This document shows positions 45,980-57,115 of a stretch of 64,000 nucleotides of DNA, in pieces. The notes under the pieces are model-generated. The model was not told the DNA's origin and did no database searches. It saw only the letters and a list, made by a program, of their open reading frames with translations. Source of the DNA: Cyclina sinensis. Its lineage: Eukaryota > Mollusca > Bivalvia > Venerida > Veneridae. The first letter of the stretch is position 1. Each line of letters opens with the position of its first letter. The stretch lies in NCBI GenBank assembly GCA_012932295.1, contig JAAONU010000006.1, forward strand, positions 22,323,929-22,387,928, read 5' to 3'. A program made the translations under genes and the position numbers.

Positions 45980-47555
45980 AAACAAAATACCTAAAATATT
46001 TGTCAATAAATAAAGGCTCTATGACAGAAAGTAGAAAAACTATTATCACCTGCGGTGACTTTTACCCAAAAACCCAAACCCCACTAAGCACTAGGTCTTC
46101 TGGTTTCATAAAAGAAGATGTTCGAAGTTTTCCCTATATAAGCCTTTATCAAATTAAACGCCTCTACGGCGAATTCATTTATGAAACCAGGGGCATAATT
46201 TGGACCATCTTGGTAGAGGAGCTCCAGGTAAACCTGAATGCTAAATATCAGATCTCAAAGTAGTGTAGTTTTAAACAAAAATATTTTTGAAGTTGTCCCT
46301 ACATATGCCTCTATTTAAACTAGTGACCTCCGGGGCGGGGTTGGTTTTGACCTCAGAGACATAATTTTAACAATCTTGGTAGATGTTTATAGGACAATAC
46401 TTAGTGCAAAATTTAAGGACTCTTGTGGTTTCATAGGAGATTCCTAAAGTTTTTCATAAATATTTCTATGTAAAACATCTAAGGCGGGGGCAAAGTTTAC
46501 CCTAGGGACTTACAATGTTATTTGAACAAATATGATGGAGCACCTCAAGATAATAAATCATGCCAAAAATCAAAGCTTTATGTCTTCTGGTTTCAGACAA
46601 GAAGATTTTTAATATTTTTTTCTTTTGGTTGCCATAGCAACAAGAGTTCTGTAGAGAACAAAGTTCTTTGAACAATTTTGGCAGCGCTTCATGCAAGGAA
46701 CATCCCTGCAAAGTTGTATTAACGCTGGCCATGTGGTTTATGAGAGGATGCCGTTTAAATACAAATGTTGACGCCCTTATGCACGATGACGGACAGCATC
46801 CGATAAAAAATAGCTCACATGAGCACGTTACGTTCAGGTTAGATAATGAAAACAAGGAGAGAGCTTTAATAAGATGTTGCATCTTCTAGACCAATCTTTA
46901 CGCAAGTTTTGTAAACTGTATATTTATTTTATGAATGAAACAAAAGATGTCGAAACTAATAAAAGCAAAATATGTCAGAATGACAAGTATGTCCCACCTT
47001 GAAAGATAGAAATTTTGCAGGCTGTGTGTCAAATGTTACTCAAGTTATTGAGCAGACACAGTTTTCAAATTCAAAATGACCTTTGACCTACTGACCTTAA
47101 AAGCAATAACAGTTTTTCACTCAATAAGGGCAGGCACTCTATAAAGGTTAAAGGTTTTCGCTATATAAGACCATGCAAAATATATTGACCCAGAGCAGAG
47201 CCATTTATGAACCAGGGGCATAATTTAAACAACCTTGGTAGAGACCCTCCAGGCTTCCCTGTATGGAAAATGTCAAAGTTCTAAGCCTTTTGGTTTTATA
47301 TAAGAAAATTTTCAAAGTTTTTCCTTTTTTTGTTATAGCAACCAGAATATTTGATGGAGTTCAACTTTTCAAACAACTTCGGTAGAACTTCAATAAAGGA
47401 ACATACCCGACAACTTAGATCAGTTTTACGCTACTTGTTCAGGAGAAGAGATTTGTTAAAGGTAAAAAGGTAAAACAAAATGATGAAAACCGACTAACGC
47501 AGACCAGAAACAGGGTGATCACAGTTGTTAACCCTGAGCATATGCTCAGGTGAGC
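45980..47555. repeat. Mosaic of old dispersed repeats ending in an 18-bp palindrome
   Basis: Phrases such as GTCAATAAATAAAGGCTCTATG, ACCAGGGGCATAATTT, CTTGGTAGAGG and GTTTCATAAAAGAAGAT recur here and at 52.7-52.95, 56-57.6 and 59-60.1 kb. The segment ends at 47533-47550 with CCTGAGCATATGCTCAGG. No coding function is supported for the 60-130-codon frames inside it. Confidence 0.6.
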
Positions 47556-47924
47556 TATTATAGGACTAGGTAGAAACAAAGTTTCCTAAAATACGAGGGC
47601 AATTCATAAAGTTCCCGGGCTTGGGCGTTATCTTTTAAAACAAGCGTCACCATTGCTCATCAATTTTATTTGTCAGAAATGAGTTTGCAAGTTTCTATTA
47701 TTCCAAAAAAGCAAAATAAGGAAATGAATAAATGCAAGTAACTATTTATCTCAGAAAAAAAAACAGAATGGGAGAATAAAAATTTTAGTATCTACCCATT
47801 CAAAAATGTAAAGAAATTATTTTTGGGGGGGAGGAAGGAGGTGGGGTGTCTGGTGTTGAGGAGGCAGCAGTAAGTACCCTCTCATTTCTGAAGAAATAAG
47901 AGATGGTTGTAGAACATACATGCC
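47556..47924. other. Intergenic with a G-rich patch
   Basis: 47824-47850 is G-rich (a run of seven G, then GGAGG and GGGG). No gene. Confidence 0.5.
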
Positions 47925-47929
47925 AAATA

Positions 47930-48390
47930 GGTAAAAGAAGGATCTAAAGCAGAAAAAAAACTACTCTGCATTCAAACTTGATTTTTTGGCACTCAAATGG
48001 TCTATTACTGAGAAGTTCAGTGATTATCGCATAGCTACTAAATTCACTGTTTTCACGGACAATAACCCTCTAACCCACGTCTTAACCACAGCTAAGCTTG
48101 ATGCGACAGGCCAACGGTGGATAGCAGCCCTCAGTGACTATGATTTTGACATAATTTACCGTCCAGGAAACAAAAATGCAGATGCAGACGCTTTGTCCAG
48201 GTATCCTTTTCATCAGGTTCAGGATGTTTTACTCAAGAAAGATGAAGAAAATGTAGGTAAAATAGACAGCAATTCTGCTAAAGCAATTTGTAATACCATA
48301 TTTGTTACATCTTATGTAGAGGTACTGCCTTGTCAGACAGTTGACGTCTTAGACGCTACTGAGCAGCCTAGTGTCATGGCACAAATCTAA
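47930..48390 (+). pseudogene. Ty3/gypsy RNase H C-terminal part
   Basis: From about 47958 the frame reads SAFKLDFLALKWSITEKFSD, then FTVFTDNNPLTHVL and IIYRPGNKNADADALSR. These are the hallmark RNase H blocks of Ty3/gypsy pol, with the DNNPL Asp and the ADALSR end. A TAA at 48388-48390 ends it, and the upstream catalytic part is missing. Confidence 0.88.
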
Positions 48391-50155
48391 ATGCGTGAAT
48401 TGCGCAATAGTCAGCGTAACGATCCAATAATAAGTACATGGCTACGAGCTGTTTTAGATAAGAAATTTCCAAGAAAGTCAGAAATTGCTAAAAATAGAGA
48501 TCATCTAACTATGTCAAGACATTTTTCTCAGTTTAAAATAAAGAGGTTTATTATACAGAGAAACAAAGGATAATGATAAAATCTTAAGTTTATTAGTTTT
48601 ACCCAAAATATATAGGAAACAGGTTTTGCAAGGTTTGCATGAAAATGTTGGCCACCCAGGTAAAGAAAGGACATCTTCCTTAGTCAAAGAAAGATTTTAT
48701 TGGCCAGGATACTTAGCAGATGTTGCTAAATGGGTAGAAAAATGTCCTAGGTGTTTGAGAGGTAAAGAAAACAAAAACAATACTTCACCTCTTGTGAATA
48801 TCAAGTCTTTTTATCCTTTAAAATTAGTAAGTACAGATTTCCTGACAGTAGATGAATGTAAAGGTGGAATCAAAAGTATACTTGTAATAACAGATCATTT
48901 TACTAAATTTGCAGTGGCTGTACCAACAAGAAATCAAACGGTCAAGACCACTGCAGAAGCTTTGTTGAATCATTTCATATTTCCATATGGTATACCTACA
49001 AAATTATTGTCAGATCAAGGACCTAACTTCGAATCTCAAGTTATTAAAGAGTTGTGTACACTTTTAGGAATTGAAAAGGTAAAAACAACAGTTTATCACG
49101 CGATGGGTAACTGAATTTCAGAGAGATTTAACAGGAGTTTATTGGGAATGTTGAGAACTCTCGAACCAGAAAAGAAATCAAATTGGAAAGAACATTTAAA
49201 TCTTTCGGTTTACGCATACAATGCTACCAAACACAACACTACAGGATTTTCACCTTTCGAATTAATGTTCGGGCGCAAACCTAAATTGCCTGTGGATTCT
49301 GTATTTCAGTTAGACAGAGGTGATGAGGTAATAACAACAGATTATGTAAAAAACTTAAAAGATAAAATGAAAAAATCTCAGGAAATAGCAAAGACAAATA
49401 CAGATAGATCTCAAGAAAAACAAAAAAGTACTTATGTCAAAAAAGCTAAAGCAGCTAGTATTTCAGTAGGAGATAAGGTTTTAGTAAAAGTTTTAGCTTT
49501 CACAGGTCCACATAAAATTGCAGACAAGTATGAAGATGCAGTGTATGAAGTGGTAAGTCAACCAAATAGTGACATTCCTGTTTTTGTAGTTAGAGATGGA
49601 GAAGGTTTCGAAAAAACGCTCCATCGCAACCATCTTTTACCCGTGGGAGGTCGTGATGAGGTTGTAACAGATAGGACTAGACCAGTACCAAAGCCCCGTA
49701 GGTTTTCAAAGGAGGTTAAGTCTAGTAAGTCAGAACTGAGTAAGAAATCTCAAATTAATCGTGATTCAGTTGCGCAGTTAGGTAACAGTGGTACCACAGA
49801 AGTTAAAGATCATAGGTATGAAGAGTCAAGTGACTCTGATTCAGAAACAGATTATATTAATATGTATTCTAGAAGAGATGATAGGACCGGCCAAGAAACA
49901 GAGAAGAAATTAACTGTAATTTCTGAAAAAGGTAAGTCACCTTCTAGCTCAAAGGAAACAGAATCAGAGGAAGTAGAAGATGAGAATACTGTTTTAGGAC
50001 ATAGGCAAAGTGAGGCAGATGATGCCATTCGGCAAGATGAAAGAGAACGACCCCAGCCTCAAGAAGACACTGAGCGACCTCAGCCAGAACCACATCCAGA
50101 TTTGTATGCTGCCAGTAATGAGCAAAACTCAGGAGTAGATGTCCAACGAAGTTCA
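48391..50155 (+). pseudogene. Ty3/gypsy integrase with C-terminal domain, broken
   Basis: After a linker (48391-48573) and a frameshift near 48571, the frame reads the HHCC zinc finger (H..NVGHPGKE...CPRCLRG, 48635-48765). The DDE core follows: Asp in STDFL (about 48834), Asp in SDQGPNF (about 49012) and Glu in SERFNRSLL (about 49119). A TGA at 49112-49114, three codons before the catalytic Glu, interrupts the core. The C-terminal GPY/F-like region (FTGPHKIADKYEDAVYEV...LHRNHLLPV) is intact to about 49645, then a charged tail. The final residues before the TAA at 50215 are antisense LINE sequence, not gypsy. Confidence 0.88.
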
Positions 50156-51871
50156 CAAAACCAGTTTGATCCCTGGAAATTAAATTATCTAAAACAGTCT
50201 TTAACCTATAAGTAATACTACCTGATGCAATTTTATATATAACATTCAACGAAGTAATAGGCCTCCAATTTTTAAGAAAGCGTTTTTCTTTATTTTCTTT
50301 TGGTATACATATAAATGTTCCTAATTTGACATTTCTAGAAAGACAGTTATTTATAAAAGCAAACTTTATTGCTTTAACTGCAAAATGACCAATTTTTTTC
50401 AAGAGAAATTTACAGTTTAACCATCACAACCTGGGCTCTTATCGTTTTTCATATTTTTTTAATGTCTCTGACGCTTCTTGATAAGTAACTAAACCTTCTA
50501 AATTTTACATCTGATTATCATTTAATACATTGAAATCGCATCCTTCTAATTCCTGAAACAAGTTATATTCTATACATTCTTTTTCACAGTAGAGGTTATT
50601 ATAATATTTAATACTTTCTTCTAAAATATCAGTTTGATTAAACAATAAAGTACCATTATCTCTTTCTAAAAAAGGCATAATTTATTATGTTTATCAGCAA
50701 TAGATTTTTTCTCTAAGTTACAAAAATATGATGTTGGTTTTTTGTCTATTATCGATCCAATCTGCCCTTGATCGAACAATGAAGCCTTTTAGCTTTTTAT
50801 TTCTTAATTCATTCAGCTCAAGTTCTTTATTTGAAACTGTTAGTTCTTTTTGTAATTCCAAAATTTCTTCTGTCAATTTTTTTTTCTTGATTATTGATAT
50901 ATTTTTATTTATAGCTAGCATATGAAATAGTTTTACCTCTAATTTCCATTAACAAAGTTTCTAAGAAAAGTTCATCATTAATAACAAATTGTATATCAGA
51001 TTTATCCATATCTAAAACATTTTTTTCTATCAAAGACAGGTATACAATATTGTAAAATAACGTCCTTTATTTTTTCATTTATACAATTAATATAGTTTAT
51101 ATCTAACAATTATGAGTTGTTAAATTTCCAAAAACCTTTACCATGTTTCGTTTCACTGAAACATTAGTCTAAAATAATCATTGAGTGGTCAGATTTATAA
51201 CAAATCCCATTAAAACATTTTCTAATATAACATAGCATAGATTCAGTAATCAAAAAGAAATCAAGTCTTCCTTTCTGTATGGGATTGAATCTTCTCCGTG
51301 AGTAATTTTCACAGGAGCCATGGAGTTCTCTGAAAGGATCTTCTAAAGTTCTATCAGAAATAATATTTAATAAAGTTGTCCTTACTCTAGCATTATTGTT
51401 AACAGATTTGTAATTGTAATAATCCATTTGTGTATTTAGAACATAGTTAAAATCACCACATATAACAAATTTATCTATATAGTTGTATTAGTCAATTTTG
51501 TTGATTATCATAATATAAAAGTCTGGACAATCTCTATTTGGTCCATAAATATTTACTAAAAGAAAAGGTGTTTCATTATATATCAGCTCTAAAAAAAAGA
51601 AAATTCCCAATAGTATCTTTGATCACACTATTTATCTTGACATTTAATTTTTTTAATTAAAGCTGCCACACAGCGTGCATTTGATTTACCATGACTATAA
51701 TAACATTCTCCTCCCCATTCTGCATAAAGCTTCTTTTCTTGATCTAATGTAATATGTGTATCTTGTAAACAGACAATATCAAACTGGTTTTCTTTTAAAA
51801 TTTTTAATAAATCCTTTTATGCTATTATTTAGACCTCGACAATTGTAAGAACAAATCTGTAAATAAGTCAT
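50156..51871 (-). mobile_element. APE-type non-LTR retrotransposon fragment (L1/Tx1-like), antisense
   Basis: On the minus strand, ORF2-like pieces occur in correct order. An ATG at 51871 begins TYLQICSYNCRGLNN. Endonuclease segments follow: FDIVCLQDTHIT at about 51770 and RRRFNPIQKGRLDFFL...KSDHSMIILD at 51164-51300. A linker (IVRSRADWIDNRQKT, about 50730-50790) is next, then RT fingers/palm start (NWRPITSLNVIYKIASG...LISRDQTGF, about 50165-50275). Frameshifts and stops lie between the pieces. The RT catalytic YxDD and the 3' end are missing, because the copy ends at the gypsy junction. Confidence 0.8.
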
Positions 51872-53290
51872 AATATGATAGTCTTGAAAATAACAAATTC
51901 CTTTACTTCAACAAAATTTAGAACATAATATTCATAGCTACATTTCTATACAGCTTTTGTATCCATATAGTTTGTTTTACATATGCATGTATGTTTGTAT
52001 AGAGGACAATGTGCATAAAACATCAAACAATTGGAAAATGTGAACACGAACATTAGAACAAAGTCGTTTTTCTCTTAAATACAATGATAAATAACTTATA
52101 GTCTCTCAATTTAGAACACTCATAAGCAATGTTCCTTATTATAGCCCTATTTATTGCAAACATTATTGTTCCGACCATTGGACCGACAAGGTTAATTTTT
52201 TATTAACTAATCTTTTATCGATTGATAGATTTTACTTATAACTATCTATAAAAATATGGAGTATGTCAAAGTAATTTTCACAAAAGTTACTGTAAAGATT
52301 TGATTGACAACTTTATTAAATAAATAACAATATTTTATCAATTGATTTTTTTTAATTCTACATTTTCTTTAGACTTAATGACCAGAAAATTATAGGGTCA
52401 TCTACTTGTCATTACCAAACCACATACCAAGTTTGAAGAAGGTTGGTCCGAGGGTTCTCTAGAAGTGTCTACCGACCGACCGACCGACCAACATTTGCAG
52501 AACAATATATCCCATCTTTTTTGAGGTGGGGTGTTGAAAGAACAGAAAGAGAAAGAAAACGTTAAGTTGGGCAAGTACCCTGTATTCCCTGAAAAACGGA
52601 GTAAGGTACTTATACATTAAAAAATAAAAGTGGGGGAATGGAGCGGAGGGGATCTGGTGGGGGTATCAAATGCACGTGGAGTTCCTTATTTTCATATATA
52701 TATCTATGCAAAAACAAGTGACCCTTGGGTGGGGCACATTTTGATATGAACAACCTTGGTAAAGGTTAACTAGAGTATATCTGATATTAAATTACAAAGC
52801 TCTGTGTTAAAGGGTTTTAGAGGATATTCAATTTTGTCCTATATAATTATATATAAACCCCAGGACAGAGTCAATATTGATTGATTGGTAGAGGTCTACT
52901 AGATTATGCTACACATAAAATTCAAAATAATTCAAACAATTAAAGTATTTGCACGACACCGCCGACTCAGTGACCACAACAGCTCGACTTTTTCTTCGAA
53001 AACAGACGAGCTAATAATCATCACAGTAATTTAAAACTTTACAATAAGTGTTTTAATACAGTTCTGATAACTATCTTTAATTTAGAGAGAATCGCATTTT
53101 AAGTTAAAATTTCATTGACAATATCTCTTAACGAAAGCTACTGAGCCCTTTCACTGTTGTACACCGTTCAATGGAAATAGCCCATCAAAACGTCGAAAAC
53201 AGAGCGGCCATTCACCTACTCTAGTTACTTTTTACCAAATTTGGAAAATTATTAAAATATTGACGTCATATGATAATAAGCAGGATTATA
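51872..53290. other. Intergenic with repeat fragments
   Basis: Contains an (ACCG)n tract (52471-52490) and, at about 52700-52940, a piece of the GGTAGAGG/CCTATATAA repeat family also seen at 46 kb. A G-rich patch lies at 52631-52667. No gene. Confidence 0.5.
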
Positions 53291-53297
53291 ATTAAAG

Positions 53298-54180
53298 ATG
53301 GACAAATTCGCGCTTCTTGAAGTTCGCGGAAGGACAACAATAATGTCAAATCGTCCGGATCAGCGTGCTATCATCAAGCGTTGTGTGAATGTTGGCATGA
53401 CACAAACGGATACATACAAGATGTTAAAAACAGGAGCAGTTTGTCGGCACAAAACAGTATCACTAACGGACCGTGAAAGATCTGAAAGACCATAATTTAA
53501 TGATCGGCAGAGTGGTGAAATAAGAGAAATCGTGAAGAAAAACAGAAAAATAACTGTTGTGGAACCTTCCGAAGTCACCGGATTAAGTAAAAGCTGTGTT
53601 CATAGAGTACTCACAGACAGTATGAAGATGAACAAAGCATGTGCTAAATGGGTTTAGATGGTGTTTACGCAGGAGCAAAAGCCTGTCGTGTACTTTGGTT
53701 CGAAGTATTTTTCCGCCAATATCAGAGACATTTCTAGACCGAATCATTATAACAAATAAAACTTGTCATCATAACTTTGACCCTAAGTCAAAACAAGTCT
53801 CTATGGTATAGAAGACCACTTCATCACTTCCTCTTAGGAGGACGCGAGCGTCAAAGTCCATGAAGAAAGTGATATTTATATTCTTTATAGACAGCCGGTA
53901 ATGCTGTTGCAACATGCCATTTCGGAGGGACAGACGCTCAACAATGAATACTATCAAAAGGTAATCAAACACTTTTAAAATTTACTTTGTGTGTTATATG
54001 TGCATTTTAAATAATTTAGATGATAGTTTTAGTCGTGGTTTTCATTCTCTCGTTTTCTGACCAAAATTATTGATCCCACCTTTTGACCGCTCTTGAACAT
54101 CCTGCCTACAGCCCGGACTTAAATACACTGAACAATTACAATATTTTTTTAATAAATTAAGGTTTTTTAACGCATTATTG
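53298..54180 (+). pseudogene. Mariner-type transposase, heavily decayed
   Basis: N-terminal helix-turn-helix-like reading from 53298 (IIKRCVNVGMTQTDTYKML), an abrupt join to SLTDRERSERP (internal deletion), then KITVVEPSEVTGLSKSCVHRVL (about 53545-53620). After several stops, a segment near 53770-53830 reads HNFDPKSKQVSMV; 53835-53960 reads TRASKSMKKVIFIFF and, in another frame, LLQHAISEGQTLNNEYYQKV; 54088-54125 reads LEHPAYSPDL. The catalytic GDETW block is degraded (Asp lost), and the second Asp region (DNA/P...) is deleted between 53972 and 54088. Inactive. Confidence 0.82.
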
Positions 54181-54308
54181 CCCCTATACGAGAACTTTAT
54201 GAATTGCCTTCGTATCTTTGACAGGCGTAAAGAAAGTTAATAATAATCCGGCAAACACTTGAACATTTACCCCTACCAATATTCAGTACTAGGAGATGAA
54301 CATGATTA

Positions 54309-54790
54309 TTATGCTCCCCGAAGGGCGAGCATATAGATGTCGCTTTGTCCGTCCGTCCGTCCGTTTGTTCGTCCGTCCGTCCGTCCGTCTGTCCGTCCGT
54401 CATAATTTTGTCCGGAGCATAACACAAAAACTATGAGAGATATCAAGACCAATCTTCATAGGTAGTTAGATCCCATTAAGGAGCAGTGCTCTGCATAAGA
54501 ACCATAACTCTTGCTTAATTAATTTTTGAGTTATTGCCTTTTGAAATTTCTCATACTTATTTTTTGTCCTGGTCATATCTCACAATGTATAAGAGATATT
54601 AACATGGAACTTTATTGGTAGATAGATCTCTATGAGGAGAAGTGCAGTGTGCAAGAACCGTAACTCTATTTTGTATATTTTAGGAGTTATTGGCCTTTGT
54701 TATTTTTCATACTTTAAAAAAATACATATTAAACAATAGCCCTTTCGGAATTGGCATTTATTCGGGGAGCATCCATCGGTTCTACCGATT
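54309..54790. repeat. Dispersed repeat with GTCC microsatellite head
   Basis: Begins TGCTCCCCGAAGGGCGAGCAT, runs through GTCCGTCC repeats (54345-54401), then TTTGTCCGGAGCATAACAC and two related halves (each with GAGATAT and GGTAG.TAGAT.). It ends GGGGAGCATCCATCGGTTCTACCGA. The ends share GCTCCCCG/CGGGGAGC in inverted orientation, so the repeat may be a small mobile element. Confidence 0.6.
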
Positions 54791-54834
54791 TCTTGTTCTA
54801 ATGAGTAAATAAATCAACTAGAATGAAATTTTAC

Positions 54835-54966
54835 CTGAAGCTTTGCTTTCACTTTCGAGATCTGATGATGTATTTTCACAAGACTTTGCGTCGGTTGTAT
54901 TGAGTGGATCAACCTTGAGCTCATGACCATTTAAGTTGCATGATTGTTTCAATACAAATGAGGCTC
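54835..54966 (-). CDS. PARP14-like RRM protein, downstream exon (132 bp)
   Basis: On the minus strand the exon is bounded by TTTGCATTTTAG (acceptor) and CAG/GTAAAA (donor), and is phase 1 at both ends. It reads ASFVLKQSCNLNGHELKVDP, the last helix and strand of an RRM (compare the VLKR.H.L.G..L.V.P pattern of PARP14 RRMs), then a Ser/Glu/Asp-rich linker. It joins in phase with the exon at 58269-58424 to complete one RRM. An alternative upstream in-frame ATG in the intron (55000) is probably irrelevant. Confidence 0.5.
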
Positions 54967-55482
54967 CTAAAATGCAAATTAAAAGTACGGATGTGTTCAT
55001 GCTGTCTCATGAGTAATTTATTCATGTAAAATATTTACGTCTTATTTTAATGACAATGAAATGTTCGAAAAAACATATAAACACTATCATAAGAGAATGT
55101 TCCTGTATATATGTAATCAAGGAATTTGAAATATTTAATCAGAGATATCGATTCATTTGTTAAATTTAGTTCAATAAATGTTAGAATGGATATAAAACGA
55201 AAGCAGTCTTAATGACAGTTTCCCCTGCTGCCAATTCATCAAAATGATGAGGGTGGGTTTTAAAGCTGTTATAAATGTACATAAGTAAGAGAGGGTAGCT
55301 CAGACAGTTTTTTTAGACAACCCTCAAAATGTGTTTTTTATCATTAAGTGTGCCATTGTGAGATGATACATGACCATCATGTAGTGATATGATCAGAGCT
55401 CAGTTATTTTGAATCTGTCCAAGTAGTTCAAATATTGCATATATATATGAGGTGTTACTTTACTTTTAAACTACATATTGTA

Positions 55483-55627
55483 ATCACCCATTTGAATAGG
55501 TGACATCACCCATTTGAATAGGTGACATCACCTATTTCAATAAGTAATATCACCTATTCAAATAGGTGGTATCAGTTTCTCAAGGGAGGAACAAGTCATA
55601 CTACCGATTCAAATAGGTAAGATCACC
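55483..55627. repeat. 22-bp tandem repeat of small hairpins, 4 copies plus 1
   Basis: The unit is close to CATTTGAATAGGTGACATCACC. Neighbouring CACC(C/T)ATT and AATAGGTG blocks are inverted copies with a 2-nt loop, so each junction is an 8-bp-arm hairpin. Four adjacent copies span 55483-55572, and an isolated one lies at 55604-55627. The array lies in the presumed RRM-gene intron. Confidence 0.85.
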
Positions 55628-55959
55628 AAACTGTAGGGGTTTGTTATATGCTGCAGGTAAACTCATGATAGTGAATATTTTTGTGAGTTTTATCTGAGAT
55701 CCTTTCATGTTTGAGGCAGTTATGGCGGGGACAAGCGAAATGGACTATATTTTTCTTTGACCTCTAAGTGTAATCTTGACGTTTGGTTTAATGAACAGGA
55801 TGTTACGCTTTGCAGGCTGTCTCATGATGGTGTACATTTGTGCCTGGTTAACTAACAAGTCAGCCATGAACGCCTTTTTGTTCATCTAAGTACAACTGCA
55901 ACTACTGCCACACCAAATATCTAAACAACAGGCCTTGTGGTTGCTGACGAGAAGACCTG

Positions 55960-57115
55960 AGACCAGGTGAGCTTAAATCTAACCCAAGGGCAGATGTCCA
56001 TGATATATACATACCAAATATCTAAGATATTGGCCTATAATGAAGACTCAGGCAAGTGGTTTGTAAGATTATCAAAGCTGTGAAACCATGCAGACATGGC
56101 AAAATAAGCCTATTGTGGCCCCATACCTCTTGAACCCACGATAGAGTCATGCTGGTTCAGTTCAAGCAAAGAGTGAAGATCCATTGTTTATTAATGTTTT
56201 TTGAAAGTTTGGTTGAAATTGAATCAACTGTGAGCATAGCACTATTACGTTAGGTGGAGAAACATGTTTTAACCTCTGTGACTTATACCTTGTCCCAAGT
56301 AACCTCAGACGCCACTCAGTTGTTGAGGTCCATGCATGATGCCATATATCATAGATATCGGTCTGTAAATGAAGGCTCGATAACAAAAAGCCGCCTTGAA
56401 AAACCGCCTTGGCGACCTTGCCCCAGTGAATGGTAGAGGTTCATGGAAGGTGCTTATAAACTAATTATCTAAAATATCAGTCAACAAATAAAGGCTCCTT
56501 GACAGAAAGAAGAAAAATCTATTATAAGCCTTGTTTACCTTGACTCATTTACCTCAAACCCCACCTAAGGGAAGAGGTCCATGCAAAACATCAACATAAC
56601 AAATATCTGAGTTATTAGTCAATAAATGAAGGTTTTCATTGTAAAGTAGAACAATCTTTTTCTAGCTTCGGTGACCTTGATCCCAGTTAATGGTAGAGGT
56701 TAATGCAAGATGTCTGATTACCAAATATGTAAAATGTCGGTCACTATATAAAGGTACTAAGACAAGTAAAAAAACCTTTTTAAGTGACCATGACCAAAGT
56801 AACCCGAACTCCACCCAAGGGCAGATGACCTTGCAAGTTACCTACACACCAATATCTAAGATATTGGTCAAAAATAAAGACTCTAGGGGGAAAAGTACAA
56901 AAATTATTTTAAGCCTCAATGACCTTCAGCTGAATCCAAGTTAACAAAAAAAAGTTGATGCTAAGTGCCTATATATCAAATATCTAATATATTGGTCAAT
57001 AAATTAAGGCTCTATGACGAAAAGTCAAAAACATTTCTAAGCCTTGGTGACCACAGGGGCAGAGCAAATTTAGATTTCAACAAACTTGGTAGAGGTCTAA
57101 CAGAACATGTTACAC
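55960..57115. repeat. Degenerate tandem repeat, ~125-145-bp unit
   Basis: Repeated phrases are ACCAAATATCTAAGATATTGG, TCAATAAATGAAGGCTCTATG, GTAGAAAAATCTATTTTAAGCC, TGGTGACCTTGA and CCCCACCCAAGGGCAGAGG. Units begin near 56010, 56340, 56465, 56610, 56735, 56862 and 56987. The same family is at 59.03-59.78 kb and 45.99 kb. Confidence 0.75.

Larger units (their letters stand above)
47925..50155 (+). mobile_element. Ty3/gypsy-type LTR retrotransposon fragment (RNase H to integrase)
   Basis: A 5'- and 3'-truncated pol fragment. No LTR, primer-binding site, gag, protease or reverse transcriptase is visible. It starts just before RNase H and stops abruptly at about 50155, where an antisense LINE begins. 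Confidence 0.88.

Noticed and set aside
46000..46263. 87-codon plus-strand frame as a gene
   Set aside because: It consists of dispersed-repeat phrases found at several other places in the window.
47824..47850. G-quadruplex regulatory element
   Set aside because: Only two G runs are long; the others are GG, so a stable three-tetrad structure is not supported.
49944..50402. One continuous 152-codon minus-strand protein
   Set aside because: Only 50156-50402 is LINE reverse transcriptase; the remainder is antisense of the gypsy C-terminal tail.
54818..55000. Secreted small protein starting at an ATG at 55000 with a hydrophobic N-terminus
   Set aside because: The hydrophobic part lies upstream of a good splice acceptor, and the downstream part completes an RRM with the exon at 58269-58424, so the exon model explains it better.
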